Assembly (NCBI GenBank): GCA_025350285.1
Contig: JANXYE010000025.1
Span: 1 to 5,020 of the forward strand
Direction of reading: 5' to 3'
Length of the DNA stretch: 5,020 nt
Source: Chloroflexota bacterium
Lineage (GTDB): Bacteria; Chloroflexota; Dehalococcoidia; Tepidiformales; Tepidiformaceae
The notes under the pieces were generated by a model that did not search any database, was not told where the DNA came from, and saw only the letters and a program-made list of their open reading frames with translations. A program made the position numbers and the translations under genes. Positions 1 through 5,020 of this stretch are shown here, one piece after another. Every line of letters begins with the position of its first letter. Position 1 is the stretch's first letter.

Positions 1-21
1 GTAGTCACGGTACGAGCGCAT
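1..21 (-). CDS. Possible transposase N-terminus (7 codons, partial)
   Basis: On the minus strand an ATG at 21-19 opens MRSYRDY and stays open to the window edge. This loosely resembles starts of IS1182-type transposases, which often have a Y-R-E/D-Y segment in the first residues before a proline/leucine-rich stretch. An upstream in-phase alternative could not be judged with so little sequence. The orientation fits a transposase reading away from the terminal repeat at 199-209. Seven codons cannot prove identity, so this is an inference from position and faint similarity. Confidence 0.3.
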
Positions 22-83
22 AACTAATGATCATCCACCCTTACCGTATCGTCGAACCCGGCCGCTGTCTAAACCGACAGGCT

Positions 84-99
84 CCTAGCAGGGTGTTGA
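84..99 (+). repeat. Inverted repeat, left copy (16 bp)
   Basis: CCTAGCAGGGTGTTGA is an exact reverse complement of 199-214. It comprises a CTAG at 85-88 followed by CAGGGTGTTGA, the same 11 bases that end the element at 199-209. Beyond these bases the two arms differ: TTTAAG follows here, whereas the right arm continues as AAAAACTCC on the minus strand. Confidence 0.9.
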
Positions 100-129
100 T
101 TTAAGCCCTCTATTTCGCGCGACTCGACA

Positions 130-159
130 ATAACACATTACTTAACGTACTTTTGTGAA
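130..159 (-). promoter_or_regulatory. Candidate promoter reading left, inside the mobile element
   Basis: On the minus strand TTCACA (159-154) is followed after 18 bp by TGTTAT (135-130), a fair match to TTGACA/TATAAT in the most A+T-rich part of the window. It points toward the possible transposase start at 21. The roughly 100-bp leader would include the left repeat copy. This is a motif match only. Confidence 0.3.
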
Positions 160-198
160 CCTGTGCACGGGGGCACCAATACATGACAAAGGAGTTTT

Positions 199-214
199 TC
201 AACACCCTGCTAGG
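199..214 (-). repeat. Inverted repeat, right copy and mobile-element terminus
   Basis: TCAACACCCTGCTAGG is the exact reverse complement of 84-99. On the minus strand the element side continues into AAAAACTCC, a typical IS-end sequence. The CTAG at 210-213 marks the junction with the uma2 remnant. The TGA at 201-199, supplied by the terminus, is the stop codon that ends the interrupted uma2 frame. Confidence 0.85.
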
Positions 215-372
215 CGACCGTTGACTATGACTGCAAGTCCGCTGGATTCCTGTCCCACGTTCCGCTCCACAAGCTTTCCATCGATGAGTTCGAAACGGTG
301 GCCGTCCTCCATGTTGAGGAGATCATCGGGAGTAACGCCGCTGCTCGGCCGTGGGGGGCTTAAGACCGCCAT
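199..372 (-). pseudogene. Uma2-family endonuclease-like gene, truncated by insertion
   Basis: The ATG at 372-370 opens a 57-residue product. Residues 13-36 carry the family's N-terminal signature: VTPDDLLNM, then HRFELIDGKLVE at 25-36, equivalent to the usual 'YELIDGELVE'. The family (DUF820/Uma2, PD-(D/E)XK fold) normally runs to about 190 residues, so roughly the last 130, including the catalytic core, are missing. Native sequence reaches about codon 53-54 (NGRL), and then the mobile-element end adds AGC and a TGA stop. Start choice: GGAG ends 7 bases before this ATG, and a TATAGT lies 28 bases upstream; an upstream in-frame extension to 438 lacks family similarity. The gene is divergent from the HAD gene. 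Uma2 proteins are widespread, often multicopy, and mostly of unknown function. Homology is fairly clear; function is certainly lost if the remainder is not restored elsewhere. Confidence 0.75.
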
Positions 373-377
373 CTGGT

Positions 378-405
378 CGCTCCAATCCGTAGTACCACCA
401 CTATA
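378..405 (-). promoter_or_regulatory. -10 element and ribosome-binding site of the uma2 remnant
   Basis: On the minus strand TATAGT (405-400) resembles a -10 box, and GGAGCG (383-378) lies 5 bases before the ATG at 372. No good -35 was seen. Together they fix the start at 372 rather than the upstream ATG at 438, which lies before the promoter. Confidence 0.45.
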
Positions 406-442
406 CCGGATGGCGCCATGCCTTCCGCCTCCGTTCATCGTC

Positions 443-448
443 TACCAT
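443..448 (+). promoter_or_regulatory. Possible -10 box for a leaderless HAD transcript
   Basis: TACCAT fits the TANNNT pattern and ends 6 bases before the ATG at 455, so transcription could begin at the start codon itself. This would explain why no ribosome-binding site is seen. There is no convincing -35, and in GC-rich DNA such a hexamer is easily met by chance. Confidence 0.25.
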
Positions 449-454
449 GCGCGA

Positions 455-1141
455 ATGCCCGCGACCACCATCCTCTTCGATCTCGACGACACGCTCATCG
501 ACTGGCCGGCGGCCATTGATCGGGCAATTGACGGCGGGCTCGCGGCGGCCGAACTGCCCGTCGAACGGCTCACGCGGGAGAGTCTCTGGGAGGAGATCCG
601 CGCCTACACCTGGCTGCGCCGCGACGGTCGAATCGTCGATCGCGCGCACTGGAAGCTGTTGTTCGAACCGCAAGTCCCCTGGCGCCGGGCGTTTCCCTTC
701 GAGCGGAAGGACGCCGTGGCCGCCGGCTCGAAGCACTTCCGTGAGCTGCTCGAAGTGCCGCTCTTCCCGGACGCCCTGGCCACGCTCGACCAGCTCGGCG
801 CGCGTTACACGCTTGGGGTACTGAGCAACAGCCCGACGGCCAGGTACGCGCTCACGAAGCTCGGCCTCGCCAGCCGCTTCGCCGCTATCACGATGGCCGA
901 CGACCCCTATCGCAAGCCCCACCGCCAGGCCTTCGAGGACGCCTGCGCCGCCCTCGATTCGACCGCGGACACGACCATCTACGTGGGCGACAGCTTCGCG
1001 AACGACATCGAGGGCGCGCTTGATGCCGGGCTCCGGGCGGTCTGGGTCGATCGCTTTGGCGACGGTCATCCCCTGCCCTTCGGCGCCTGGCGCGTGGACC
1101 GCCTCTCAAAGCTCCCAGACGTCATTGAGAGCTTTGCCTGA
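455..1141 (+). CDS. HAD-superfamily hydrolase (phosphatase-like)
   Basis: The 228-residue product is a complete HAD hydrolase, a cytosolic enzyme class using an aspartyl-phosphate (or aspartyl-ester) intermediate and Mg2+. Motif I is FDLDDTL (nucleophile D9, acid/base D11). An alpha-helical cap spans about residues 16-95 and is rich in Trp/Arg. Motif II is LSNS (S124). Motif III is the lysine in YRKPH (K154). Motif IV is VGDSFANDI (D179, D184). The order and spacing match the subclass I phosphatase/haloacid-dehalogenase group, and the usual length is 200-250. Substrate cannot be told; a nucleotidase or phosphoglycolate-type phosphatase is possible. The ATG at 455 places motif I at residue 9 as is typical. 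An in-frame ATG at 410 would add 15 residues without family support. No Shine-Dalgarno is visible; TACCAT at 443-448 could be a -10 giving a leaderless transcript. It stands alone, divergent from the uma2 remnant. Confidence 0.9.
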   Translation: MPATTILFDLDDTLIDWPAAIDRAIDGGLAAAELPVERLTRESLWEEIRAYTWLRRDGRIVDRAHWKLLFEPQVPWRRAFPFERKDAVAAGSKHFRELLEVPLFPDALATLDQLGARYTLGVLSNSPTARYALTKLGLASRFAAITMADDPYRKPHRQAFEDACAALDSTADTTIYVGDSFANDIEGALDAGLRAVWVDRFGDGHPLPFGAWRVDRLSKLPDVIESFA

Positions 1142-1268
1142 CGACACCGCCGGGTATCGCGGGCACCCGCACGCGCCGCTCCTCGCGCGAGCGCCGTTGA
1201 TACTTAATCGATATCAGTTTCTGGGGATCGAGACGCCTTTGTGACGACCCGCGACATACGATTTCGGC

Positions 1269-1275
1269 GAGGTGA
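1269..1275 (+). promoter_or_regulatory. Ribosome-binding site of the small membrane protein gene
   Basis: GAGGTGA lies 7 bases before the ATG at 1283. It is the clearest Shine-Dalgarno sequence on the plus strand of the window. It decides for the start at 1283 over an upstream GTG at 1241, which would add 14 charged residues before the first membrane helix. Confidence 0.65.
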
Positions 1276-1282
1276 ATTGACT

Positions 1283-1558
1283 ATGGGAATCATTGCATGG
1301 CTGGTCTTTGGTCTGATTGCGGGCGCTATCGCCCAGTTCGCGATGCCGGGTAACGACCCGGGTGGCGGCGGCTTCAGGGGCATTCTGGTCACCATCGTGA
1401 TCGGGATCGTCGGCGCCGTTATCGGCGGCTTCATCGGCAGCGCGCTCGGCTTCGGCAGCGTCAGCGGCTTCAACTTCGGGAGCTTCGTCATCGCCATCCT
1501 TGGCGCGATTCTGCTCCTGTTTGTCTGGAGAAGCGTCGCGCGGCGTTCGCTCGCCTGA
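1283..1558 (+). CDS. GlsB/YeaQ/YmgE-family small membrane protein
   Basis: The 91-residue product is almost entirely hydrophobic and glycine-rich. It has three predicted membrane segments, at about residues 2-19, 31-56 and 65-84, and ends in a basic tail (WRSVARRSLA). The first loop carries the family signature, AQFAMPGNDPGGGG, matching the 'MPG-D-GG' motif of the transglycosylase-associated protein family (Pfam Transgly_assoc). Length is normal for the family (80-100). Members are inner-membrane proteins often linked to envelope or general stress; no enzymatic activity is established and the family name is historical. The gene appears monocistronic: it follows a 141-bp gap, has its own Shine-Dalgarno and ends 22 bp before a strong terminator. 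Family assignment is secure, cellular role is not. Confidence 0.88.
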   Translation: MGIIAWLVFGLIAGAIAQFAMPGNDPGGGGFRGILVTIVIGIVGAVIGGFIGSALGFGSVSGFNFGSFVIAILGAILLLFVWRSVARRSLA

Positions 1559-1580
1559 CCCGGCTGGCGAACAAGAAACG

Positions 1581-1608
1581 AAGCCCCCGGTTACCGCCGG
1601 GGGCTTTT
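1581..1608 (+). terminator. Rho-independent terminator after the small membrane protein gene
   Basis: AAGCCCCCGG (1581-1590) pairs perfectly with CCGGGGGCTT (1597-1606) around the six-base loop TTACCG, followed by a short T run (1605-1608). The 10-bp GC-rich stem is very stable. The T tract is only four bases, but the A-rich side (AAGAAACGAA upstream) gives some termination capacity in the reverse direction as well. It isolates the membrane protein gene from ilvA. Confidence 0.85.
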
Positions 1609-1669
1609 CGTTGCGCACGTTTCGCCGAATGGCGGCCAGAACGTTGCCGCTCCCAATGCGCGCGCCGGC

Positions 1670-1675
1670 TACGCT
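1670..1675 (+). promoter_or_regulatory. Possible -10 box of ilvA
   Basis: GGC-TACGCT fits a TANNNT -10 element and would put the transcript start near 1682, about a dozen bases before the ATG at 1694. A TTGCCG at 1644-1649 is the nearest -35-like hexamer, but the 20-bp spacing is too long to be convincing. A promoter is expected here because a terminator lies just upstream. Confidence 0.3.
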
Positions 1676-1693
1676 GTGTGCGAAGATGCCGGC

Positions 1694-2953
1694 ATGCAAG
1701 ACACGGGCGTCACCCTCGCCGGCATCCTCGCGGCGCGCGACGCCATCCGCCCGTCTATCCGCACAACGCCGATGCTCCCATCGGGCTTCCTGGAGCGGGC
1801 AACCGGCGTCCCCATACTGCTCAAGTGCGAACAGCTCCAGCGCACGGGCTCGTTCAAGATCCGCGGCGCGACCAACTTCGTCCTCCGCCTCTCCCCCGAG
1901 GAGCGCGGCCGCGGCCTCGTTGTCGCGAGCGCGGGGAACCATGCGCAGGGCGTGGCCCTTGCCGCCTGTTCCCGCGGCATTGATGTGACCGTCGTCATGC
2001 CGCTGACGGCGCCCCTCGCCAAGGTCAACGCGACCGCGGGCTACGGCGCTCGCGTCGTCCTCCACGGCGCTTCGCTCGAAGAGGCACGGACCGAAGCCCG
2101 CGAGACCGCGAGCCGCGAGGGACGAATCTACGTGCCGCCCTTCGACCACGACGCGATCATCGCGGGACAGGGGACAGTCGGCCTCGAAATCCTCGAGCAG
2201 GCCCCGGATGTCGAGGAGATCCTGGTCCCGGCCGGCGGCGGCGGACTGCTCGCCGGAATCGCGACCGCGGTCAAAGCCTTAAAGCCCGGCGTGCGCGTTG
2301 TTGGGGTGCAGGCCGCGTCCATGGACGGCATCCAGCGGTCCCGCGCCGTGGGCCGCGCGCTCGAGCTCACCCATGCCCGCACCATCGCCGATGGCGTCGC
2401 CGTCGCCGGCCCGTCTGATCGCACCTTCGCCCTTATCGAACGCTATGTCGATGAGATTGTGACATGCACGGAAGAGGCCATCGCCCACGCTATGGTGTTA
2501 CTGATCGAGCGTTCGAAGCTGATTGTCGAGGGTGCCGGCGCGCTTGCCGTAGCCGCGCTCCAATCGGCAGCGTACCGGCCCCGCGGCACGACCGTCGCGG
2601 TCCTCTCCGGCGGCAACATCGATATCAATCTGCTTGGCTCCATCGTGCGCCGAGGGCTCGTGGATGCCGGGCGGTACGCGCACCTGGTCGTCGAACTTTC
2701 CGATACCCCCGGCGAACTCGGCCTCGTCGCGACGGTCATCGGCCAGGCCGGCGCGAACGTCCTCGAGGTCGACCATAACCGCGAGGCGCGGGACGTGGCC
2801 ATCGGCGTGGTCGTCGTGGACCTGCTGCTCGAAGTCAACGGCACGGCCCACTTCGAGGCCGTCATCAGGGCACTGGGCGAGCACGGGTTGCGCGCCATCT
2901 CGCAAGGCCCGGCCCGCCTGGCTACCGAAGACGCACGTTCACACACGCGGTAG
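1694..2953 (+). CDS. ilvA: Threonine ammonia-lyase, medium form with ACT domain
   Basis: The 419-residue product is a fold-type II PLP enzyme that deaminates L-threonine to 2-oxobutanoate and ammonia in the cytosol, the entry step to isoleucine; many members also act on L-serine. The PLP lysine is K55 in TGSFKIRGA. SAGNHAQG (79-86) is the substrate/cofactor loop, VPAGGGGLLAG (178-188) the phosphate-binding glycine loop, and SGGNID (305-310) the pyridine-contact region. Residues 329-405 form one C-terminal ACT domain (HLVVELSDTPGELG onward), so this is the ~400-residue medium form and not the ACT-less TdcB type or the long two-ACT biosynthetic form. The ACT domain implies feedback control by an amino acid, but which one cannot be read. 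ATG 1694 is preferred; GTG 1676 would add six residues. No ribosome-binding site is obvious. It stands alone between a terminator and convergent rex. A catabolic role is the main alternative. Confidence 0.93.
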   Translation: MQDTGVTLAGILAARDAIRPSIRTTPMLPSGFLERATGVPILLKCEQLQRTGSFKIRGATNFVLRLSPEERGRGLVVASAGNHAQGVALAACSRGIDVTVVMPLTAPLAKVNATAGYGARVVLHGASLEEARTEARETASREGRIYVPPFDHDAIIAGQGTVGLEILEQAPDVEEILVPAGGGGLLAGIATAVKALKPGVRVVGVQAASMDGIQRSRAVGRALELTHARTIADGVAVAGPSDRTFALIERYVDEIVTCTEEAIAHAMVLLIERSKLIVEGAGALAVAALQSAAYRPRGTTVAVLSGGNIDINLLGSIVRRGLVDAGRYAHLVVELSDTPGELGLVATVIGQAGANVLEVDHNREARDVAIGVVVVDLLLEVNGTAHFEAVIRALGEHGLRAISQGPARLATEDARSHTR

Positions 2954-3130
2954 ACCACGTGGCCGCGTCCGTCTTGGAGTGCCGGTGGGACGTCTTTCAG
3001 CTCCCTGGTTCATTGCGCGGCGACGGACGACGTCTGCCATCCCGAACGTTGTGGCGCCATCGAGCATCTTCGAATCACTTCCGGTCCGCGACATTCGAGG
3101 CGATTGGTGAGGGCGCGGATCCCAATCCCT

Positions 3131-3769
3131 CTATTTTCCCGCCGGTTCCCGCTGTTTGATATAGAACGTCATGCTCTGCATTGCCAGCACTGGGTCGATG
3201 TTTCGAACCGTGACGCCGTGCGGGACGTGCGGCGTCATCGGGGCGTAGTTCAGGATCGCCTGGATCCCGGCCTTCACGAGCCGATCGACAACCTGCTGCG
3301 CGGCCAGCGCAGGCACGGCAACGATCCCGATATCCACCCCGTTCGTGCGCAAGAACGCGTCGAGGTCGTCGCTGTGGCGGATCTTTGCGCCCCCGATTGG
3401 CTTGCCAACCGATTCGCGGTCGCTATCGAATACCGCCACGATTTCGAAGCCCTGGGGGCTGAACCCACCGTATTCGGCGATCGCCTGCCCGAGCCGCCCG
3501 ACACCCACCAGTACGACGCGCCAACGGCGATCGAGCCCAAGGATCTCGCGCAGCCGGGCGAGCAACCCCTGCACATTGTAGCCGCGGCCTTGCTTCCCAA
3601 AGCGCCCGAAGTAGCTCAGGTCTTTGCGGATCTGGGCCGGCGTCACGTCGAGCAGGTCGCCCAGGGCCTGCGAACTGACCACGGATTCGCCAGCGTCGGC
3701 GAGATCCGCCAGCGCGCGGGCGTAGACGGGGAGACGGTTGATAACGACTTCGGGGATTTCCAGGGTCAT
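3131..3769 (-). CDS. rex: Redox-sensing transcriptional repressor Rex
   Basis: The 212-residue product matches Rex over its full length (usual 205-225). Rex is a homodimer that binds DNA when NADH is low and lets go when NADH rises, thereby controlling fermentation, respiration and other NADH-linked genes. Residues 1-80 are the winged helix, starting IPEVVINRLPVYAR, with the recognition segment TPAQIRKDLSYFGRFGKQGRGY at 43-64 (split here into TPAQIRKDLSYFG and RFGKQGRGY). VVLVGVGRLG (85-94) is the Rossmann GxGxxG loop, and FDSD (114-117) the adenosine-ribose acidic site typical of NAD(H) preference. ILNYAP (172-177) and the domain-swapped C-terminal helix (IDPVLAMQSMTFYI, 191-204) are also present. 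The ATG at 3769 matches family starts; an ATG at 3805 would lie upstream of the promoter. It converges with ilvA and sits downstream of selA and the cupredoxin remnant. Its own operator-like site suggests autorepression. Confidence 0.96.
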   Translation of the reverse strand: MTLEIPEVVINRLPVYARALADLADAGESVVSSQALGDLLDVTPAQIRKDLSYFGRFGKQGRGYNVQGLLARLREILGLDRRWRVVLVGVGRLGQAIAEYGGFSPQGFEIVAVFDSDRESVGKPIGGAKIRHSDDLDAFLRTNGVDIGIVAVPALAAQQVVDRLVKAGIQAILNYAPMTPHVPHGVTVRNIDPVLAMQSMTFYIKQREPAGK

Positions 3770-3786
3770 TGTGAAATCCGTAACAG
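3769..3786 (-). promoter_or_regulatory. Candidate Rex operator overlapping rex start
   Basis: Read on the plus strand the site is TTGTGAAATCCGTAACAG. Its left half TTGTGAA is a perfect match to the Rex half-site, and the right half GTAACAG matches 5 of 7 positions of the variant half TTAACAA (known consensus types TTGTGAANNNNTTCACAA and TTGTTAANNNNTTAACAA). It fills the interval from the predicted transcript start to the first base of the codon region, an ideal place for autorepression. One half is degenerate, so binding is likely but unproven. Confidence 0.55.
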
Positions 3787-3792
3787 ATGGCC

Positions 3793-3821
3793 ATAGTACG
3801 GCCACTGGATCGGCAAGGCAA
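3793..3821 (-). promoter_or_regulatory. rex promoter
   Basis: On the minus strand TTGCCT (3821-3816) and TACTAT (3798-3793) are separated by exactly 17 bp, making this the best sigma-70-type promoter in the window. Transcription would begin near 3786, leaving a 17-base leader before the ATG at 3769. The placement rules out the longer reading frame starting at 3805. Confidence 0.6.
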
Positions 3822-3930
3822 CGGCCCTCCGTGTTAAGCGTGCGAGAACCACGGCGCTTGGCGCCTCGCCGGAGCGCCCCGGCCCGGACGGCTGCCTTGA
3901 CGACGCAGCCTCTCAGTACTCAGAACTTCG

Positions 3931-4130
3931 TCATTGGTTGACGTGCACGGTCCCCTTCATCACGTTCGGGTGAAAGTTGCAGACGTAGGCGAAGTCCCCC
4001 GCCTTATCGAACTTCGCCTTGAACACGGCCCCGGTTGCCAATCCCGAAACAGCGCGGTTACGGGAAACATCTCGAACTCCAGGGCCGCCCCGGCCGCTAC
4101 CGGCTTGTACGACGGATGCGCCGCGGCCGA
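3931..4130 (-). pseudogene. Cupredoxin (blue copper protein) remnant, truncated and frame-broken
   Basis: The C-terminal half reads in one minus-strand frame ending at TGA 3933-3931: SGLATGAVFKAKFDKAGD, then FAYVCNFHPNVMKGTVHVNQ. This is the closing beta-strands and copper loop of a plastocyanin/azurin-type cupredoxin, with Cys, His and Met ligands visible in CNFHPNVM. A second frame (4130 to about 4071) encodes AHPSYKPVAAGAALEFE, resembling the earlier strand 'V-AG-A-EF-N'. The frames change around 4045-4070, the expected first His ligand (PHN-type motif) is absent, and a TAA at 4133-4131 precedes the upstream part, so there is no start or signal peptide. A short deletion plus loss of the 5' end explains this; a sequencing error could explain the frame change but not the missing start. 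It lies 20 bp past selA's stop. Intact relatives are exported electron carriers. Confidence 0.68.
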
Positions 4131-4152
4131 TTAAATGGGTGCAGCGACTGAG

Positions 4153-5020
4153 TCAGCGGAGTGCGGTCAGCCGTTGAGCGACGGCCCGGTCGTCCCCCGG
4201 TTCCACCGTGCGCGGATCGAGGAGCACCGCCTGGTCGTGGATGCGCGCCACGATTGCGGGCTCGCCGGAGCGCAATTCGCGTGCGAGCGCGTCGGCCGAG
4301 GCCACGCGGAGGGCCACGCACCAGGTTGCCACGCCCTCCTCTGGGAGCGAACCGCCGCCAACCATCGAGCGTGACCGGACGACGGTCGCCCCTTTGCCCC
4401 AGGCCCGCGCCCACCCCCCCGCGCGACGCTTCAAGCGAGCTTCGTCGATCGCCAGCATCCGCCAGATAGGCACCTCTTCACGCTCGCGCCCCTCCGCGTA
4501 ACTGGAGAGCGTGGCGTTGAGCGCCGCGATCGTGAGCTTGTCCACCCGCAACGCCCGCGCGAGCGGGTGCCGGCGTAGCTGTTCGATGAGCTCGCCGCGG
4601 CCCGCCACGATCCCGCACTGCGGCCCCCCGAGCAGCTTATCGCCACTGAACATCGCGAGGTCCGCGCCGCCGGCGATGGTCTCCTGGACCGTCGGTTCGT
4701 GCGCCAGCCCGTAGTCGCGCGTCTCGACCAGGCAGCCGCTCCCCAGATCGTCGAAAAGCGCCACACTGCGCTCCCGCGCGAGCGTCGCGAGTTCGCTAAG
4801 AGACGCCTCGGCAGTGAACCCGATGACGCGGAAGTTTGAGGAATGCACGCGCAGGATCGCCGCCGTCTCTGGCGTGATCGCGGCGGCGTAGTCACGGGCG
4901 TAGGTGCGGTTGGTCGTACCCACTTCCACAAGCCGGGCGCCGCTCTGGCGCAGCACATCGGGGATGCGGAAGCCGCCGCCAATCTCGACGGCCTGGCCAC
5001 GCGAAACGAGCACCTCGCGT
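4153..5020 (-). CDS. selA: L-seryl-tRNA(Sec) selenium transferase, C-terminal part
   Basis: The visible 288 residues continue off the window; full SelA is about 450-470, so roughly the N-terminal 40% is missing. SelA is a cytosolic PLP enzyme that converts seryl-tRNA(Sec) to selenocysteinyl-tRNA(Sec) using selenophosphate, the key step in bacterial selenocysteine synthesis. Signatures in order are VSRGQAVEIGGGFRIPDV, then RQSGARLVEVGTTNRT (a hallmark of the family), LRVHSSNFRVIGF, the PLP-contact acidic loop LFDDLGSG, and the Schiff-base lysine in MFSGDKLLGGPQ (codon 4638-4636). The GTG at 5013-5011 is an internal Val and not a start, since the frame stays open and the homology continues to the edge. 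The stop TGA is at 4155-4153. selB, selD, selC or a selenoprotein gene may lie upstream beyond the window. The frame is intact throughout the visible part. Confidence 0.95.
   Translation of the reverse strand, partial: REVLVSRGQAVEIGGGFRIPDVLRQSGARLVEVGTTNRTYARDYAAAITPETAAILRVHSSNFRVIGFTAEASLSELATLARERSVALFDDLGSGCLVETRDYGLAHEPTVQETIAGGADLAMFSGDKLLGGPQCGIVAGRGELIEQLRRHPLARALRVDKLTIAALNATLSSYAEGREREEVPIWRMLAIDEARLKRRAGGWARAWGKGATVVRSRSMVGGGSLPEEGVATWCVALRVASADALARELRSGEPAIVARIHDQAVLLDPRTVEPGDDRAVAQRLTALR

Larger units (their letters stand above)
1..209 (-). mobile_element. End of an insertion sequence, leftward-reading, partial
   Basis: This stretch has no long ORF consistent with its neighbours and is richer in A+T than the rest of the window. 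Its right edge on the minus strand reads CAGGGTGTTGAAAAACTCC, resembling the terminal repeats of common transposons of the IS1182 type (family recollection, not a search). A CTAG at 210-213 is the likely target site, and recognisable Uma2 coding sequence starts immediately beyond it. A possible transposase start lies at 21 on the minus strand, so most of the element would be outside the window. Alternatively, only 89-209 is a small CTAG-flanked element and 1-84 belongs to something else. That this is mobile DNA is fairly secure; the family and left boundary are not. Confidence 0.6.

Noticed and set aside
155..454. N-terminal extension of the HAD frame back to 155
   Set aside because: It would begin inside the mobile element and run antisense through the uma2 remnant; the HAD fold starts properly at 455.
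1177..1193. CGCTC/GAGCG hairpin after the HAD gene as a terminator
   Set aside because: The stem is five base pairs and no T run follows; common by chance in such GC-rich sequence.
1239..1260. TTGTGAC as a Rex site before the small membrane protein gene
   Set aside because: Only one half-site is present; no inverted partner at the right spacing.
1214..2149. 311-codon open frame on the minus strand
   Set aside because: It is antisense to the small membrane protein gene, the terminator and the first part of ilvA, and has the charged, low-complexity composition of a GC-rich shadow frame.
2959..3159. Small plus-strand frame between ilvA and rex
   Set aside because: It starts at a GTG with no ribosome-binding site, has no recognisable motif, and overlaps the end of rex. 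The 177-bp gap (2954-3130) otherwise shows only two GACGTC palindromes (2989-2994, 3029-3034) and no clear terminator.
3104..3796. 230-codon open frame on the plus strand
   Set aside because: It lies opposite rex, which has full-length family similarity; the plus-strand product shows no recognisable domain.
3853..3865. GGCGC-TTG-GCGCC hairpin between rex and the cupredoxin remnant
   Set aside because: Five-base stem, three-base loop and no T tract on either strand; I could not support a terminator, and no tRNA-Sec or other tRNA fold was seen in 3822-3930.
3931..4155. TGA codons in this region as selenocysteine codons
   Set aside because: The TGA at 4155 ends SelA at its normal family length and the TGA at 3933 ends the cupredoxin at its usual C-terminus, so both are ordinary stops.
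1..5020. CRISPR array or tandem repeats
   Set aside because: No regularly spaced repeats were seen; the only notable repeat is the inverted pair at 84-99 and 199-214.

Overview
This 5,020-base window is a GC-rich bacterial chromosome segment. It mixes housekeeping genes with signs of mobile-element activity and gene decay. Rex, SelA, a medium-form threonine ammonia-lyase, a Uma2-family fragment, -10-like TANNNT motifs close to starts and weak Shine-Dalgarno sequences together suggest a high-GC, deeply branching Gram-positive-like bacterium. Chloroflexota (Thermomicrobia/Sphaerobacter-like) is a reasonable guess, but no marker gene settles it.

Layout. Bases 1-213 look like the end of a leftward-reading insertion sequence. 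They contain a perfect 16-bp inverted repeat, a possible outward promoter and what may be the first seven codons of a transposase. The end lies against a CTAG and cuts off a Uma2-family gene on the minus strand after about 53 codons (214-372). Divergent from that remnant is a complete HAD-superfamily hydrolase gene (455-1141, +). Next come a small three-helix membrane protein of the GlsB/YeaQ/YmgE type (1283-1558, +) with a strong terminator (1581-1608), and an ilvA-type threonine ammonia-lyase with a C-terminal ACT domain (1694-2953, +).

The right half is on the minus strand. It holds rex (3131-3769), with a well-formed promoter and a Rex-operator-like site between promoter and start codon. 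It also holds a 5'-truncated, frame-broken cupredoxin remnant (3931-4130) and the C-terminal part of selA (4153-5020, running off the window).

How the parts relate. The genes do not form one pathway. ilvA and rex converge with 177 bp between them. rex is downstream of selA on the same strand, but the cupredoxin remnant and rex's own promoter separate them, so rex is probably transcribed independently and may repress itself. SelA implies that the organism makes selenocysteine, although no selenoprotein or tRNA-Sec gene is visible here. I see no convincing new multi-gene system. The most unusual points are the CTAG-flanked 121-bp inverted-repeat unit in the disrupted uma2 locus, the rex autoregulatory layout, and the cupredoxin pseudogene, which standard ORF calling would miss.
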